A stretch of DNA of 6,764 nucleotides. It comes from Bacillota bacterium. Its GTDB lineage: Bacteria > Bacillota > Desulfitobacteriia > Desulfitobacteriales > Desulfitobacteriaceae. The DNA is taken from contig JAJZSC010000186.1 of the NCBI GenBank assembly GCA_021849995.1, positions 1 through 6,764 on the forward strand, given 5' to 3'. The first letter of the stretch is position 1. Every line of letters begins with the position of its first letter. Both the position numbers and the translations under genes were made by a program. Below the pieces are notes generated by a model. It worked only from the letters and a program-made list of their open reading frames with translations, was not told where the DNA came from and searched no databases. This document shows, piece after piece, positions 1 to 5,544 of this stretch.

Positions 1-54
1 AAAATCGTTTAATTCCCGGCTGTCAAGCTCAGATAATCGATAATAAATTTCAGT

Positions 55-1227
55 CTAGCTCTTCTCATAAGCAATCTGCAGCTTGTTAAAGTAATCTTGG
101 AGCGGAAAGGACTGGCTCTTTTTCCCTAAATCTTCAGTGGTAATGTCCGAGAATAACCTGGTTTTTCCTTGTTCAGAAACCTTAGCTAACGTTACGTTTG
201 CATCGATGCCAGGGTACCAACCATTTCGTTCAACAATAACCCTTGCCTGCACTTCCGGAGAGGTTAAAAAATCAGCGTATTTGATTGCTATTTCTTTATT
301 TTGTGCTTTTTTGGGAATCACCACATACATAGTTTGACCAGGCAGACCCGGAGCAATAACCGTCATTTTCAAATCAAGATTCATCCGTCCTTCAGCTTTC
401 CAATCTGAGAACATATCGACCCACACCGGACCCATATCAATGTCCCCGCGGTTTAACATATCTAAAGTACCTTCGGTCCCGCTGGTGTAGATTACTGGAA
501 GTGCCTTTAATTCTTTTAATATTGAAGGCCATTTCTTTTCCAGCTTTGGGTCATAAGGACCTTCGGTCAGCTGTTTGTAGTCCTCGCTTTTCCAGTAGGT
601 ATAGGCAGTTACAAAAGCTGCCCCGCTCATATCATTTGAAATCCCATTGTATCCGAATCGTCTCGGATGGGCTTGGATCCACTTTACCAATTGTTCAAAG
701 GTGTAGGGAACCTCCTTGACTTGTTCCGGATTATAAGCCAATACTACTTGATTGTGAAACATAGGAATTACATAATCGTCTACATCAATACCAAGGCTGT
801 TGACACTGTCTGCAGAGGTAACATACTTTTTGTTTTGACTCATTGGCACATATTTCTCCAGAAGACCTTCTTTCATCATCTCCTTCATTATGCTTTGATG
901 AACGATCGCCACATCAATATCCCAAACTTTTTTATTTTCCTCTTTTTGAGCTTTAAGCTTGGCAAAGATTTCTCGAGACCCAGAATCTCCTGGCCCTGTT
1001 CCCACAACGTTTATTACTACATCGGAATATTTTTGACTAAATTCTTTGCCAACAGCCTTTTCCTGCAATTCCATCATGTCAATATCCCCGGCTGTAGCAA
1101 TATTTAGAGTTACAGGTTCTAATTTGCCTGAACTTCTGGAGCTTAAGGAAGCATAGTATCCACAGCCGGTTAAAAGCAAAGCGGCTATTATTGTAACTGA
1201 CAGGAGCCGTTTTAACCCCTTCTGCAT
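55..1227 (-). CDS. Lipoprotein solute-binding protein of an ABC importer (family 1 / PotD-YnjB-like)
   Basis: This is probably the extracellular substrate-capturing lipoprotein of an ABC importer. The N-terminus has basic residues (KGLKR), a hydrophobic core and a lipobox LLTGC. Cleavage would leave a lipid-anchored Cys at residue 22 of the 390-residue form. The mature part reads like a family 1 solute-binding protein: an early beta strand (VTLNIATAG), a middle segment with HPRRFGYNGISNDMSG, and a C-terminal YADFLTSPEVQ stretch typical of these folds. It is not a PhnD-type phosphonate-binding protein as far as I can judge, so its substrate is open. Polyamine, sugar, or an organophosphonate such as 2-aminoethylphosphonate are all possible. 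The ATG at 1233 abuts the AAGGAGG with no spacing, so I chose the ATG at 1227, which has 6 bases. It follows a terminator and a promoter-like region, so it is probably transcribed separately from the phn genes. Only 54 bases follow its stop before the window ends, so partner permease genes may lie beyond. Confidence 0.85.
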   Translation of the reverse strand: MQKGLKRLLSVTIIAALLLTGCGYYASLSSRSSGKLEPVTLNIATAGDIDMMELQEKAVGKEFSQKYSDVVINVVGTGPGDSGSREIFAKLKAQKEENKKVWDIDVAIVHQSIMKEMMKEGLLEKYVPMSQNKKYVTSADSVNSLGIDVDDYVIPMFHNQVVLAYNPEQVKEVPYTFEQLVKWIQAHPRRFGYNGISNDMSGAAFVTAYTYWKSEDYKQLTEGPYDPKLEKKWPSILKELKALPVIYTSGTEGTLDMLNRGDIDMGPVWVDMFSDWKAEGRMNLDLKMTVIAPGLPGQTMYVVIPKKAQNKEIAIKYADFLTSPEVQARVIVERNGWYPGIDANVTLAKVSEQGKTRLFSDITTEDLGKKSQSFPLQDYFNKLQIAYEKS

Positions 1228-1233
1228 TTTCAT

Positions 1234-1240
1234 CCTCCTT
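1234..1240 (-). promoter_or_regulatory. Ribosome binding site that decides the start of the solute-binding protein
   Basis: On the minus strand the sequence is AAAGGAGG followed at once by ATGAAAATG. The perfect AAGGAGG would leave zero bases before the first ATG but 6 before the second, so the second ATG (1225-1227) is the better start. The two candidates differ by only two residues (MK). Confidence 0.75.
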
Positions 1241-1272
1241 TATTTACAGAGGTTCTAAACAATCTTATCTAT

Positions 1273-1301
1273 ATTATAATGTTTTATATTTAAGCTAGTA
1301 T
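1273..1301 (-). promoter_or_regulatory. Candidate promoter of the solute-binding protein gene
   Basis: A perfect TATAAT occurs on the minus strand at 1278-1273, about 45 bases upstream of the start codon, in an AT-rich stretch. No good -35 box sits 17 bases upstream: only TACTAG at 1301-1296, with TTAATA at 1304-1299 at a 20-base spacing. A promoter lacking a -35 box would need an activator, which fits the repeats found just upstream. An alternative is TTTACA (1379-1374) with GATAAA (1356-1351) at a 17-base spacing. I cannot choose between them from sequence alone. Confidence 0.4.
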
Positions 1302-1319
1302 TAAAAGAAGATCATGAAT

Positions 1320-1347
1320 TGTTAAATCCAGCCAAACATTATGTTAA
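1320..1347 (-). promoter_or_regulatory. TTAACA direct repeat, possible Pho-box-like activator site
   Basis: TTAACA occurs on the minus strand at 1347-1342 and again at 1325-1320. The offset is exactly 22 bases, two helical turns, so both copies face the same side of the DNA. The PhoP boxes of Bacillus subtilis are TT(A/T/C)A(C/T)A repeats at roughly 11-base intervals, so this could be a phosphate-starvation control site. The position halfway between (1336-1331, TTTGGC) is only a weak match. In so AT-rich a region, chance is a real alternative. Confidence 0.25.
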
Positions 1348-1380
1348 GTTTTTATCTAAACCTTTTTTTAACTTGTAAAT

Positions 1381-1401
1381 TAACCTAAATTCTATAGGTT
1401 A
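1381..1401. promoter_or_regulatory. Operator-like inverted repeat TAACCTA-N7-TAGGTTA
   Basis: This is a perfect 7-base inverted repeat with a 7-base spacer, lying in the non-coding stretch between the phn terminator and the solute-binding protein gene. The 21-base length and symmetry suit a dimeric regulator binding two faces of DNA. It has no U-tract, so it is not a terminator. The regulator is unknown. Confidence 0.35.
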
Positions 1402-1450
1402 TTAACACAAATGTGCTAAGATTATTACACATCCTCCCTACCTTATTATA

Positions 1451-1473
1451 TAAAAGAGGAGCCTGAGCTCCTC
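1451..1473 (-). terminator. Intrinsic terminator of the phn transcription unit
   Basis: Read on the minus strand, a perfect 7-bp GC-rich stem (GAGGAGC / GCTCCTC, arms 1473-1467 and 1462-1456) closes a 4-base loop and is followed by TTTTATATAA. It lies about 67 bases past the stop of the inositol-monophosphatase-family gene and upstream of the solute-binding protein gene. It therefore probably marks the end of the phn operon. The U-tract is short, so readthrough is possible. Confidence 0.65.
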
Positions 1474-1478
1474 AACCC

Positions 1479-1506
1479 ACCGTCCTTACTGGGCGGTTCT
1501 TTTTTT
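1479..1506 (+). terminator. Plus-strand intrinsic-terminator-like hairpin
   Basis: On the plus strand, ACCGTCC pairs with GGGCGGT (one T-G wobble, 5-base loop, arms 1479-1485 and 1491-1497). It is followed by TC and seven T's to 1506. It has the form of a strong terminator for plus-strand transcription, yet no plus-strand gene is upstream of it in the window. It may block antisense transcription into the phn operon, or form the second half of a bidirectional terminator pair with the hairpin at 1451-1473. Confidence 0.55.
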
Positions 1507-1539
1507 ACCTTTGTTAATAACTTCAAATGAACTAGAAAT

Positions 1540-2412
1540 TTATTGTATAAATTTATCCCTAACACATTGGGGAAGGTGGTCCCATGCTTCTTCCCATATT
1601 GACGGTGAACGATAAGCAGCAACCAAAAGTTTACCAAAAGGGAAACTACTCTTTTCTTTTCGTCCTAAAATAAAAATTCCTCCACGCTGTTCCAAAAAAA
1701 TCCTGGCGGCAGCCACATCCCATTCATAAACATTTGAGGAAATAAACAAATCATATTCCCCATTGGCAACCTTACATAATTCAAGGGATGCACATCCAAT
1801 GTATCTGTGAGCCTGCACCTTGGAAAGCATCCCTAAAACATCCATCCCTAAACCGGCAAATTCTTTCATCGTTCTTAAGCTCATAGAAACAACCGCTTTG
1901 TTCAGCCTCTCCTGACGAACAGGCAGGATGTTCAAACGGGCACCATTCATTAAGGCACCTTCACAATGCCTTCCATTAAATATTACATTGTTTGCCACAT
2001 CATAGACCAGGCCAAAAACTGGACTTCCATACCTATACAAGGCAAGTGAAATGGCATAGTCCTTACCAAAGCGGTAGTAATTGATCGTACCATCGATGGG
2101 GTCAATCACCCATGTGTAAGCATCTCTATCACAGTTTACCTTGTCTTGACTTGCTTCTGTATGGCTTACCCCTGTATAGCATTCTAGCCCGTGACTTTCT
2201 TCAGCCAGTATGTGATGCCCCGGGTATTTTTCAAGAATTTCTTCAACCAGAAATTTTTCAATCAAAACATCCTGCTCTGTAACCAAGTCCATCTGGGATG
2301 TTTTTTCTCTCACTTTAATTACAGACTGTTTACGTGCCAGTTTCAATTTAAGCCCAGCTGTTTGGATTAATGTACAGGCAAATTCATGCATACCTCTTTC
2401 TTCATGATTCAT
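1540..2412 (-). CDS. Inositol-monophosphatase-family (IMPase/CysQ-like) phosphatase
   Basis: This is a Mg2+-dependent sugar-phosphate phosphatase of the IMPase superfamily, 290 residues, the usual family length. In the 290-residue numbering the family motifs appear in order: DLVTEQD (42-48), AEES (70-73), the metal site WVIDPIDGTINYY (101-113, with Asp104 and Asp107), the GCASLELCKVANGEYD stretch (206-221), and WDVAAARIFLEQRGG (231-245, with Asp232). All expected metal ligands are present, so it is probably active. The substrate cannot be read from the sequence. As the last gene of a phn cluster it may remove phosphate from a ribose bisphosphate formed when the cyclic phosphate is opened, but myo-inositol phosphate or 3'-phosphoadenosine 5'-phosphate are alternatives. 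A TTG at 2421 would also open the frame, but the AAAGGG site favours the ATG at 2412. It starts 33 bases after the 2H gene and is followed by a terminator. Confidence 0.9.
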   Translation of the reverse strand: MNHEERGMHEFACTLIQTAGLKLKLARKQSVIKVREKTSQMDLVTEQDVLIEKFLVEEILEKYPGHHILAEESHGLECYTGVSHTEASQDKVNCDRDAYTWVIDPIDGTINYYRFGKDYAISLALYRYGSPVFGLVYDVANNVIFNGRHCEGALMNGARLNILPVRQERLNKAVVSMSLRTMKEFAGLGMDVLGMLSKVQAHRYIGCASLELCKVANGEYDLFISSNVYEWDVAAARIFLEQRGGIFILGRKEKSSFPFGKLLVAAYRSPSIWEEAWDHLPQCVRDKFIQ

Positions 2413-2421
2413 GCAACGCAA

Positions 2422-2427
2422 CCCTTT
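2422..2427 (-). promoter_or_regulatory. Ribosome binding site deciding the start of the IMPase-family gene
   Basis: AAAGGG (minus strand 2427-2422) ends directly against the TTG at 2421 but lies 9 bases from the ATG at 2412. This supports the ATG and a protein beginning MNHEERG. A further in-frame ATG (residue 8, MHEF) has the purine run AAAGAGG only one base away and is less likely. Confidence 0.6.
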
Positions 2428-2440
2428 CTTTATAAGGAAG

Positions 2441-2456
2441 ATGTGCTACAGCACAT
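2441..2456. repeat. Small inverted repeat across the stop of the 2H gene
   Basis: ATGTGC-TACA-GCACAT is a perfect 6-bp stem with a 4-base loop, and the TAG stop of the 2H phosphoesterase (2448-2446) sits within it. No U-tract follows on either strand, so it is not an intrinsic terminator. It could slow RNA decay or affect translation of the next gene, or be incidental. Confidence 0.35.
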
Positions 2457-3216
2457 GTGCAGGCCAACTATCCTCACGATAAAATCCTGAGAAGTTATTA
2501 AATTTCCTAACCTCAGCTCGTGTTATATTAAACATCAGAGGGGTTAGGAAAAATCTCTTATTAATGTTTATTATGGCTTGGGCAAGCATTCCCTTGTCAT
2601 GTCTGGATAGTTCTTCCTCGATGTAAAATAAAGTGATATGTCCATGGAAACTGCGTTTTCTCTCAACCCCAAGGTCGATTAAGAGTTTATCCTGATATAT
2701 GTTATTTCTAAACACCTGCAATCGTTGATAAACAGCTTCAGTGACCGGAGAAACCAGAGCAGTAATCACACCTTGAGGAAAAATAGAAAGTCCTTTCACC
2801 TTGCACTCCAAAGGCCCGAAACTGGTAATTTGAGCAAATAATTGCTGTAGAACAAGTAGGAACTCTTGCTCGCGAGAGTTCTTCACACGGGTTTCAAAAA
2901 CATTATCGGATATCAACCGGGCTACCGTCATATGTAAAGCTGAAGAAGGTGCGGTAACGATTTGAGGAAGACCCAGGTCTCTCAATAAGACTTCTCTAGC
3001 TTCATTCAGCACTTCATAACATCCGGCGTTATCCTGATCATCCGGGAAAGTTGGGGTTATTAGAGTGTATCCTTCATATTTAATGGGCTCCCATTGCCCC
3101 ATACTGTTCTTTTTAAATTTTCCGAAAGTCTTTACTTCAGTGGCGATTTCCTTGATGGTTTCTTCCTTAAGAAGATGTTCGACGTGTTTGTCATAATCTG
3201 AATAACTTAATTCCAT
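2446..3216 (-). CDS. 2H-superfamily phosphoesterase, putative cyclic phosphate ring opener
   Basis: The 256-residue protein carries two His-x-Thr motifs in the arrangement that defines the 2H phosphoesterase superfamily: LHMTVA with His95 and Thr97, and HGHITLFY with His193 and Thr195, about 100 residues apart. Between and around them lie mixed strands and helices with no signal peptide or membrane segment, so it is probably cytoplasmic. 2H enzymes act on 2',3'-cyclic or 1'',2''-cyclic phosphates of ribose. The N-terminal half (GQWEPIKYEGYTLITPTFPDD) recalls the DUF1868-type branch, though I cannot confirm this. In the phn operons of some proteobacteria a different 2H-like family (the DUF1045/TIGR03223 type) occurs, so a role on the C-P lyase product, 5-phosphoribosyl 1,2-cyclic phosphate, is plausible. 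TAGGGG lies 7 bases before the ATG. The gene follows the PHP gene by 54 bases. The substrate is inferred from context, not shown. Confidence 0.8.
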   Translation of the reverse strand: MELSYSDYDKHVEHLLKEETIKEIATEVKTFGKFKKNSMGQWEPIKYEGYTLITPTFPDDQDNAGCYEVLNEAREVLLRDLGLPQIVTAPSSALHMTVARLISDNVFETRVKNSREQEFLLVLQQLFAQITSFGPLECKVKGLSIFPQGVITALVSPVTEAVYQRLQVFRNNIYQDKLLIDLGVERKRSFHGHITLFYIEEELSRHDKGMLAQAIININKRFFLTPLMFNITRAEVRKFNNFSGFYREDSWPAHVL

Positions 3217-3226
3217 ACCAATACCC

Positions 3227-3298
3227 CTATCCTACTCTATACTTCCATTGCCCTGCTACCATGGTTCCTATCACAATTGGGAATTCCCCGTGAGTGAA
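3227..3298 (-). pseudogene. Possible C-terminal remnant of a PhnM-like amidohydrolase
   Basis: In a second minus-strand frame that overlaps the end of the PHP gene and runs through the gap to the 2H gene, the sequence reads THGEFPIVIGTMVAGQWKY, then RVG and a TAG stop. It aligns without gaps to the C-terminus of PhnM in this same window (LHEDYPIVRKTLVGGKIVY). By eye there are 8 identities in 19 positions, including P-I-V, T, V, G and Y in register, plus several conservative changes. The frame is open further upstream inside the PHP gene, but that part (KVYSRTAQEKAKQ) does not look like PhnM. It may be a leftover of a deleted or duplicated phnM-like gene. It is short, so chance similarity cannot be excluded. 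Confidence 0.3.
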
Positions 3299-4146
3299 TG
3301 TCTGTTTTGCTTTCTCCTGAGCAGTTCTTGAATACACCTTGCATCTAGCTCCTGGCAACCCAGTTCTACCGGAATCTCCCCATAAAACCCATGAAAATCA
3401 GACCCTCCAGTTATGATTAGGTTGTGTTTTTGAGCATATTGCAATGACGTTAGGATATCTTCTTTACTGTGGCTAGGGTGAAATACTTCAATTCCTTCAA
3501 GTCCTAGCTCAGCCCATTCATCAATCGCGTCATAATTATTAAGCTGGCCGGGATGAGCCAGCACAGCAACCCCTCCTGCTTCTCTTACGGCTCGAATCGC
3601 TGCCTCAGCATCAATGTATTCAAGCGGTATATATGCAAGTCCTTGGGTTTCAGGGCTGCTACCCCTTCGAAAAAGGTTTTTGTAGAGGTCACAGTAAATA
3701 CTCTTACAATAGCCTTTGTCCAGCAAAGCATGCATAATATGCTGTTTAAAAACGCCCGTTCCACCTTCTGCATACTTCTGAACCTCATCCCAGGTTATAT
3801 GATATCCAGCAGAAATTAGCCTTCTAACCATTTCAAAGGAGGCTTGATTTCTGCTCTCAACAAGTTTTGCACAGAGATGCTCCAAAGCGGGATGATCAGG
3901 TTCAATGGACAATCCAAGGATATGAGCTCTTTTCTTTCTCTTATAGTCATAAGCTGATATCTCGATCCCAGGTATGATACTAACGCCTAATGTATTTCCG
4001 ATATCTATCGCTTCTCTTAGACCTTTAGTTGTATCATGATCAGTTATGGCAAGGTGCGTGATTCCCTTTTCTTTAGCCAGTTTTATTACTTCCCCGGCAG
4101 TTAGTGAATTATCAGTTATCTTGGTGTGTACGTGTAAATCAATCAT
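3271..4146 (-). CDS. PHP-domain phosphoesterase, PhnPP-like (phosphoribosyl 1,2-cyclic phosphate hydrolase)
   Basis: This is a 291-residue PHP-family metal phosphoesterase. Metal-ligand motifs appear in order: DLHVHT (3-8, His5 and His7), ITDHDTT (34-40, with Asp36, His37 and Asp38), PGIEIS (59-64, Glu62), AHILG (His75), LAHPG (His198), FHPSH (222-226) and GGSDFHG (247-253, Asp250 and His252). The set is complete, so the enzyme is probably active. A family member from Eggerthella lenta (EC 3.1.4.57) hydrolyses 5-phospho-ribose 1,2-cyclic phosphate to ribose 2,5-bisphosphate and on to ribose 5-phosphate, replacing PhnP and PhnN in phosphonate breakdown. Its place between phnM and other phosphoesterases supports that role. 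A general nucleotide or oligonucleotide phosphatase is the alternative. AGAGGG stands 8 bases before the ATG. The start overlaps the end of the small gene upstream by 8 bases. Confidence 0.85.
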   Translation of the reverse strand: MIDLHVHTKITDNSLTAGEVIKLAKEKGITHLAITDHDTTKGLREAIDIGNTLGVSIIPGIEISAYDYKRKKRAHILGLSIEPDHPALEHLCAKLVESRNQASFEMVRRLISAGYHITWDEVQKYAEGGTGVFKQHIMHALLDKGYCKSIYCDLYKNLFRRGSSPETQGLAYIPLEYIDAEAAIRAVREAGGVAVLAHPGQLNNYDAIDEWAELGLEGIEVFHPSHSKEDILTSLQYAQKHNLIITGGSDFHGFYGEIPVELGCQELDARCIQELLRRKQNRHSLTGNSQL

Positions 4147-4276
4147 TTTCGTTACCCTCTACCGTAATACTAATCCTATACTGCTTAATAACCCAATTCC
4201 TGTCTTCTTCATCCATGCCTTGTAAAAGTTCTAAACCCTTGGGCAGATCTGTCTGTGTTATCTGTCTAATTAACAT
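4139..4276 (-). CDS. Small acidic protein of the phn operon, unknown function (45 aa)
   Basis: This short gene fills the gap between phnM and the PHP gene. Its ATG (4276-4274) overlaps the stop region of phnM (TATGTTAA) by 7 bases, and its TGA stop (4141-4139) lies just inside the PHP gene, overlapping that start by 8 bases. Such overlaps at both ends are typical of translationally coupled genes. The product starts MLIRQITQTD, has a middle segment LPKGLELLQGMDEEDRNW and ends ISITVEGNEND. It is acidic (9 Asp/Glu against 5 Lys/Arg), without a signal peptide, Cys residues or a membrane segment, with a helix-like centre and a beta-strand-like YRISITV end. I do not recognise a family. No strong ribosome binding site precedes the ATG (only GAG about ten bases upstream), so it would depend on coupling to phnM translation. 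It might be a small partner of PhnM or the PHP enzyme, but that is a guess. It could also be a non-coding spacer that happens to be open. Confidence 0.6.
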   Translation of the reverse strand: MLIRQITQTDLPKGLELLQGMDEEDRNWVIKQYRISITVEGNEND

Positions 4277-5475
4277 ACATTATCAACTCGTTCAGTGTGC
4301 AACACACAGAAATCGGATTGGTAGACAATTTTTCCACCCACCAGGGTTTTACGGACGATTGGATAATCCTCATGCAACTCAACGATAATTAAGTCAGCAT
4401 ATTTTCCAACTTCTACACTTCCTACTTCCTTATCGATCCCCAAAGCCTTAGCAGGGTTCAATGTAGCCATCTTGACAGCTTCGGTAAGTTTAATCCCTTC
4501 CTTGGTTAGACTAAATATGGCCGGGAGCATAGCACTGGGTAAGTAATCAGAACATACGATATCTGCAGCCTGATATTTAATGGCATCAATTGCTCTCATG
4601 TTATTACTGTGGGACTTACCTCGGACGATATTGGGAGCTCCAACACAGACATGAATCCCTTTGGATTTAGCGTAAACTGCTGTCTCAAGGTTAATTGGAA
4701 ACTCACTCATAACCCCTTCGCATTCAAGGACAATATCAACTTTCTCTTTTGTATCATCATCATGAGAGGCAAGCCCAATCCCTTTGGATTTGGCAAGTTT
4801 AGCCAAACTTACAAGCTTAGTCCAATCGATCATAGTTTGAATGTCTTTGGTTCTGTCCAAAAAAGCATCAATCTCTTCTTCTCTTCTTCCATACGATTGG
4901 ATTGTGAAGCTCTTCAGCGCTTCGACATCCTTAAACTGTCCCTGACCGGGAGTATGATCCATATAGGACATGAAATCTATCCTTTGCTCCCTGATTAGAT
5001 TTTCCAAGGTACTTATTCCATCTAAAAAAACCAACTCATATCTTAGATGAATCTTATGATTAATCATGGAGCACATTCTTTTTAATCTGTTGATGGAATC
5101 GATAATTCCAATGACCATGTCAGTCTTTCTAACTCCCCAGTCATCACTTAAAGAAAGGGAATGATACATAGTAGTAATACCGCTGGCAGGAAGTTTTTTA
5201 TCCAGCTCTTGAAAGGCCATTCTTATAGGAAATAAGGTGTTTGGCCTTGGTTGTATTTCTTTCTCGATAGCATCACTGTGCATATCAATCATACCTGCCA
5301 TGACATACGCACCTTTGGCGTCAATCATGGACCTATCTGAAGTATAGTCAACTCTTGGGAAACTACCCTCTATTACCTCTGAAATTTTACTACCCTCGAT
5401 AAGAATATAGCCTTTAACAACTCTCTCCGGCAAAATGATATTCGCATTATATATACAAGATTTCTTTGTTCTCAT
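4270..5475 (-). CDS. phnM: PhnM, ribose 1-phosphonate 5-triphosphate diphosphatase
   Basis: This is an amidohydrolase-superfamily enzyme of the C-P lyase pathway. It removes pyrophosphate from alpha-D-ribose 1-methylphosphonate 5-triphosphate (EC 3.6.1.63), giving the 5-phosphate that the PhnJ radical enzyme then cleaves. The 401-residue length is close to the family norm. PhnM-type motifs appear in order: GMIDMHSDAIEKEIQPRP (61-78, metal ligands His66 and Asp68), ASGITTMYHSLSLSDD (97-112), MDHTPGQGQF (172-181), LASHDDDT (235-242), SEFP (257-260), GAPNIVRGKSHSNN (279-292) and CSDYLPSAML (308-317). These make the call firm. The ATG has GGGAG 9 bases upstream and GAGGG only 2 bases upstream. 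It starts 69 bases after a PhnE-type permease and ends in an overlap with a small gene. The other C-P lyase genes (phnGHIJKL) are not in the window and should lie upstream or elsewhere. The neighbouring transporter and phosphoesterases support phosphonate use. Confidence 0.95.
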   Translation of the reverse strand: MRTKKSCIYNANIILPERVVKGYILIEGSKISEVIEGSFPRVDYTSDRSMIDAKGAYVMAGMIDMHSDAIEKEIQPRPNTLFPIRMAFQELDKKLPASGITTMYHSLSLSDDWGVRKTDMVIGIIDSINRLKRMCSMINHKIHLRYELVFLDGISTLENLIREQRIDFMSYMDHTPGQGQFKDVEALKSFTIQSYGRREEEIDAFLDRTKDIQTMIDWTKLVSLAKLAKSKGIGLASHDDDTKEKVDIVLECEGVMSEFPINLETAVYAKSKGIHVCVGAPNIVRGKSHSNNMRAIDAIKYQAADIVCSDYLPSAMLPAIFSLTKEGIKLTEAVKMATLNPAKALGIDKEVGSVEVGKYADLIIVELHEDYPIVRKTLVGGKIVYQSDFCVLHTERVDNVC

Positions 5476-5544
5476 GTCCCTCTACTCCCTGCAGTTAAAA
5501 ATTGTTGTTAGTGGTCTAATTTTCTTGTAATGGAGCATTAGCGA

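Larger units (their letters stand above)
1228..1539. other. 312-base non-coding region between the phn cluster and the solute-binding protein
   Basis: No gene that I can support lies here. It contains, in transcription order, the end of the phn operon, two opposed terminator-like hairpins, an operator-like inverted repeat, a pair of TTAACA repeats, a TATAAT box and the ribosome binding site of the next gene. The stretch 1241-1440 is very AT-rich compared with the genes. A 63-codon open frame on the minus strand (1446-1637) mostly overlaps the IMPase-family gene out of frame and is not convincing. Confidence 0.8.

Noticed and set aside
667..1107. 146-codon plus-strand open frame
   Set aside because: It is antisense to the solute-binding protein gene, whose signal peptide and family features are clear, and its product shows no recognisable motif.
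1451..1506. IS200/IS605-type element end
   Set aside because: The hairpins superficially recall such ends, but there is no transposase gene, no second end and no target signature in the window.
1446..1637. 63-codon minus-strand open frame over the end of the IMPase-family gene
   Set aside because: It overlaps a well-supported gene in another frame, has no ribosome binding site I can see and its last third is translated terminator hairpin.
4248..4267. Direct repeat ATCTGTCT, two copies 12 bases apart
   Set aside because: It lies inside the small coding frame (codons for RQITQT) and is too short to suggest a regulatory element.
4104..4388. 94-codon plus-strand open frame over the phnM-PHP junction
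   Set aside because: No ribosome binding site or motif, and the minus-strand small gene explains this gap better.
4609..4998. 129-codon plus-strand open frame
   Set aside because: It is antisense to phnM within conserved motif regions; the frame is open because of phnM codon composition.
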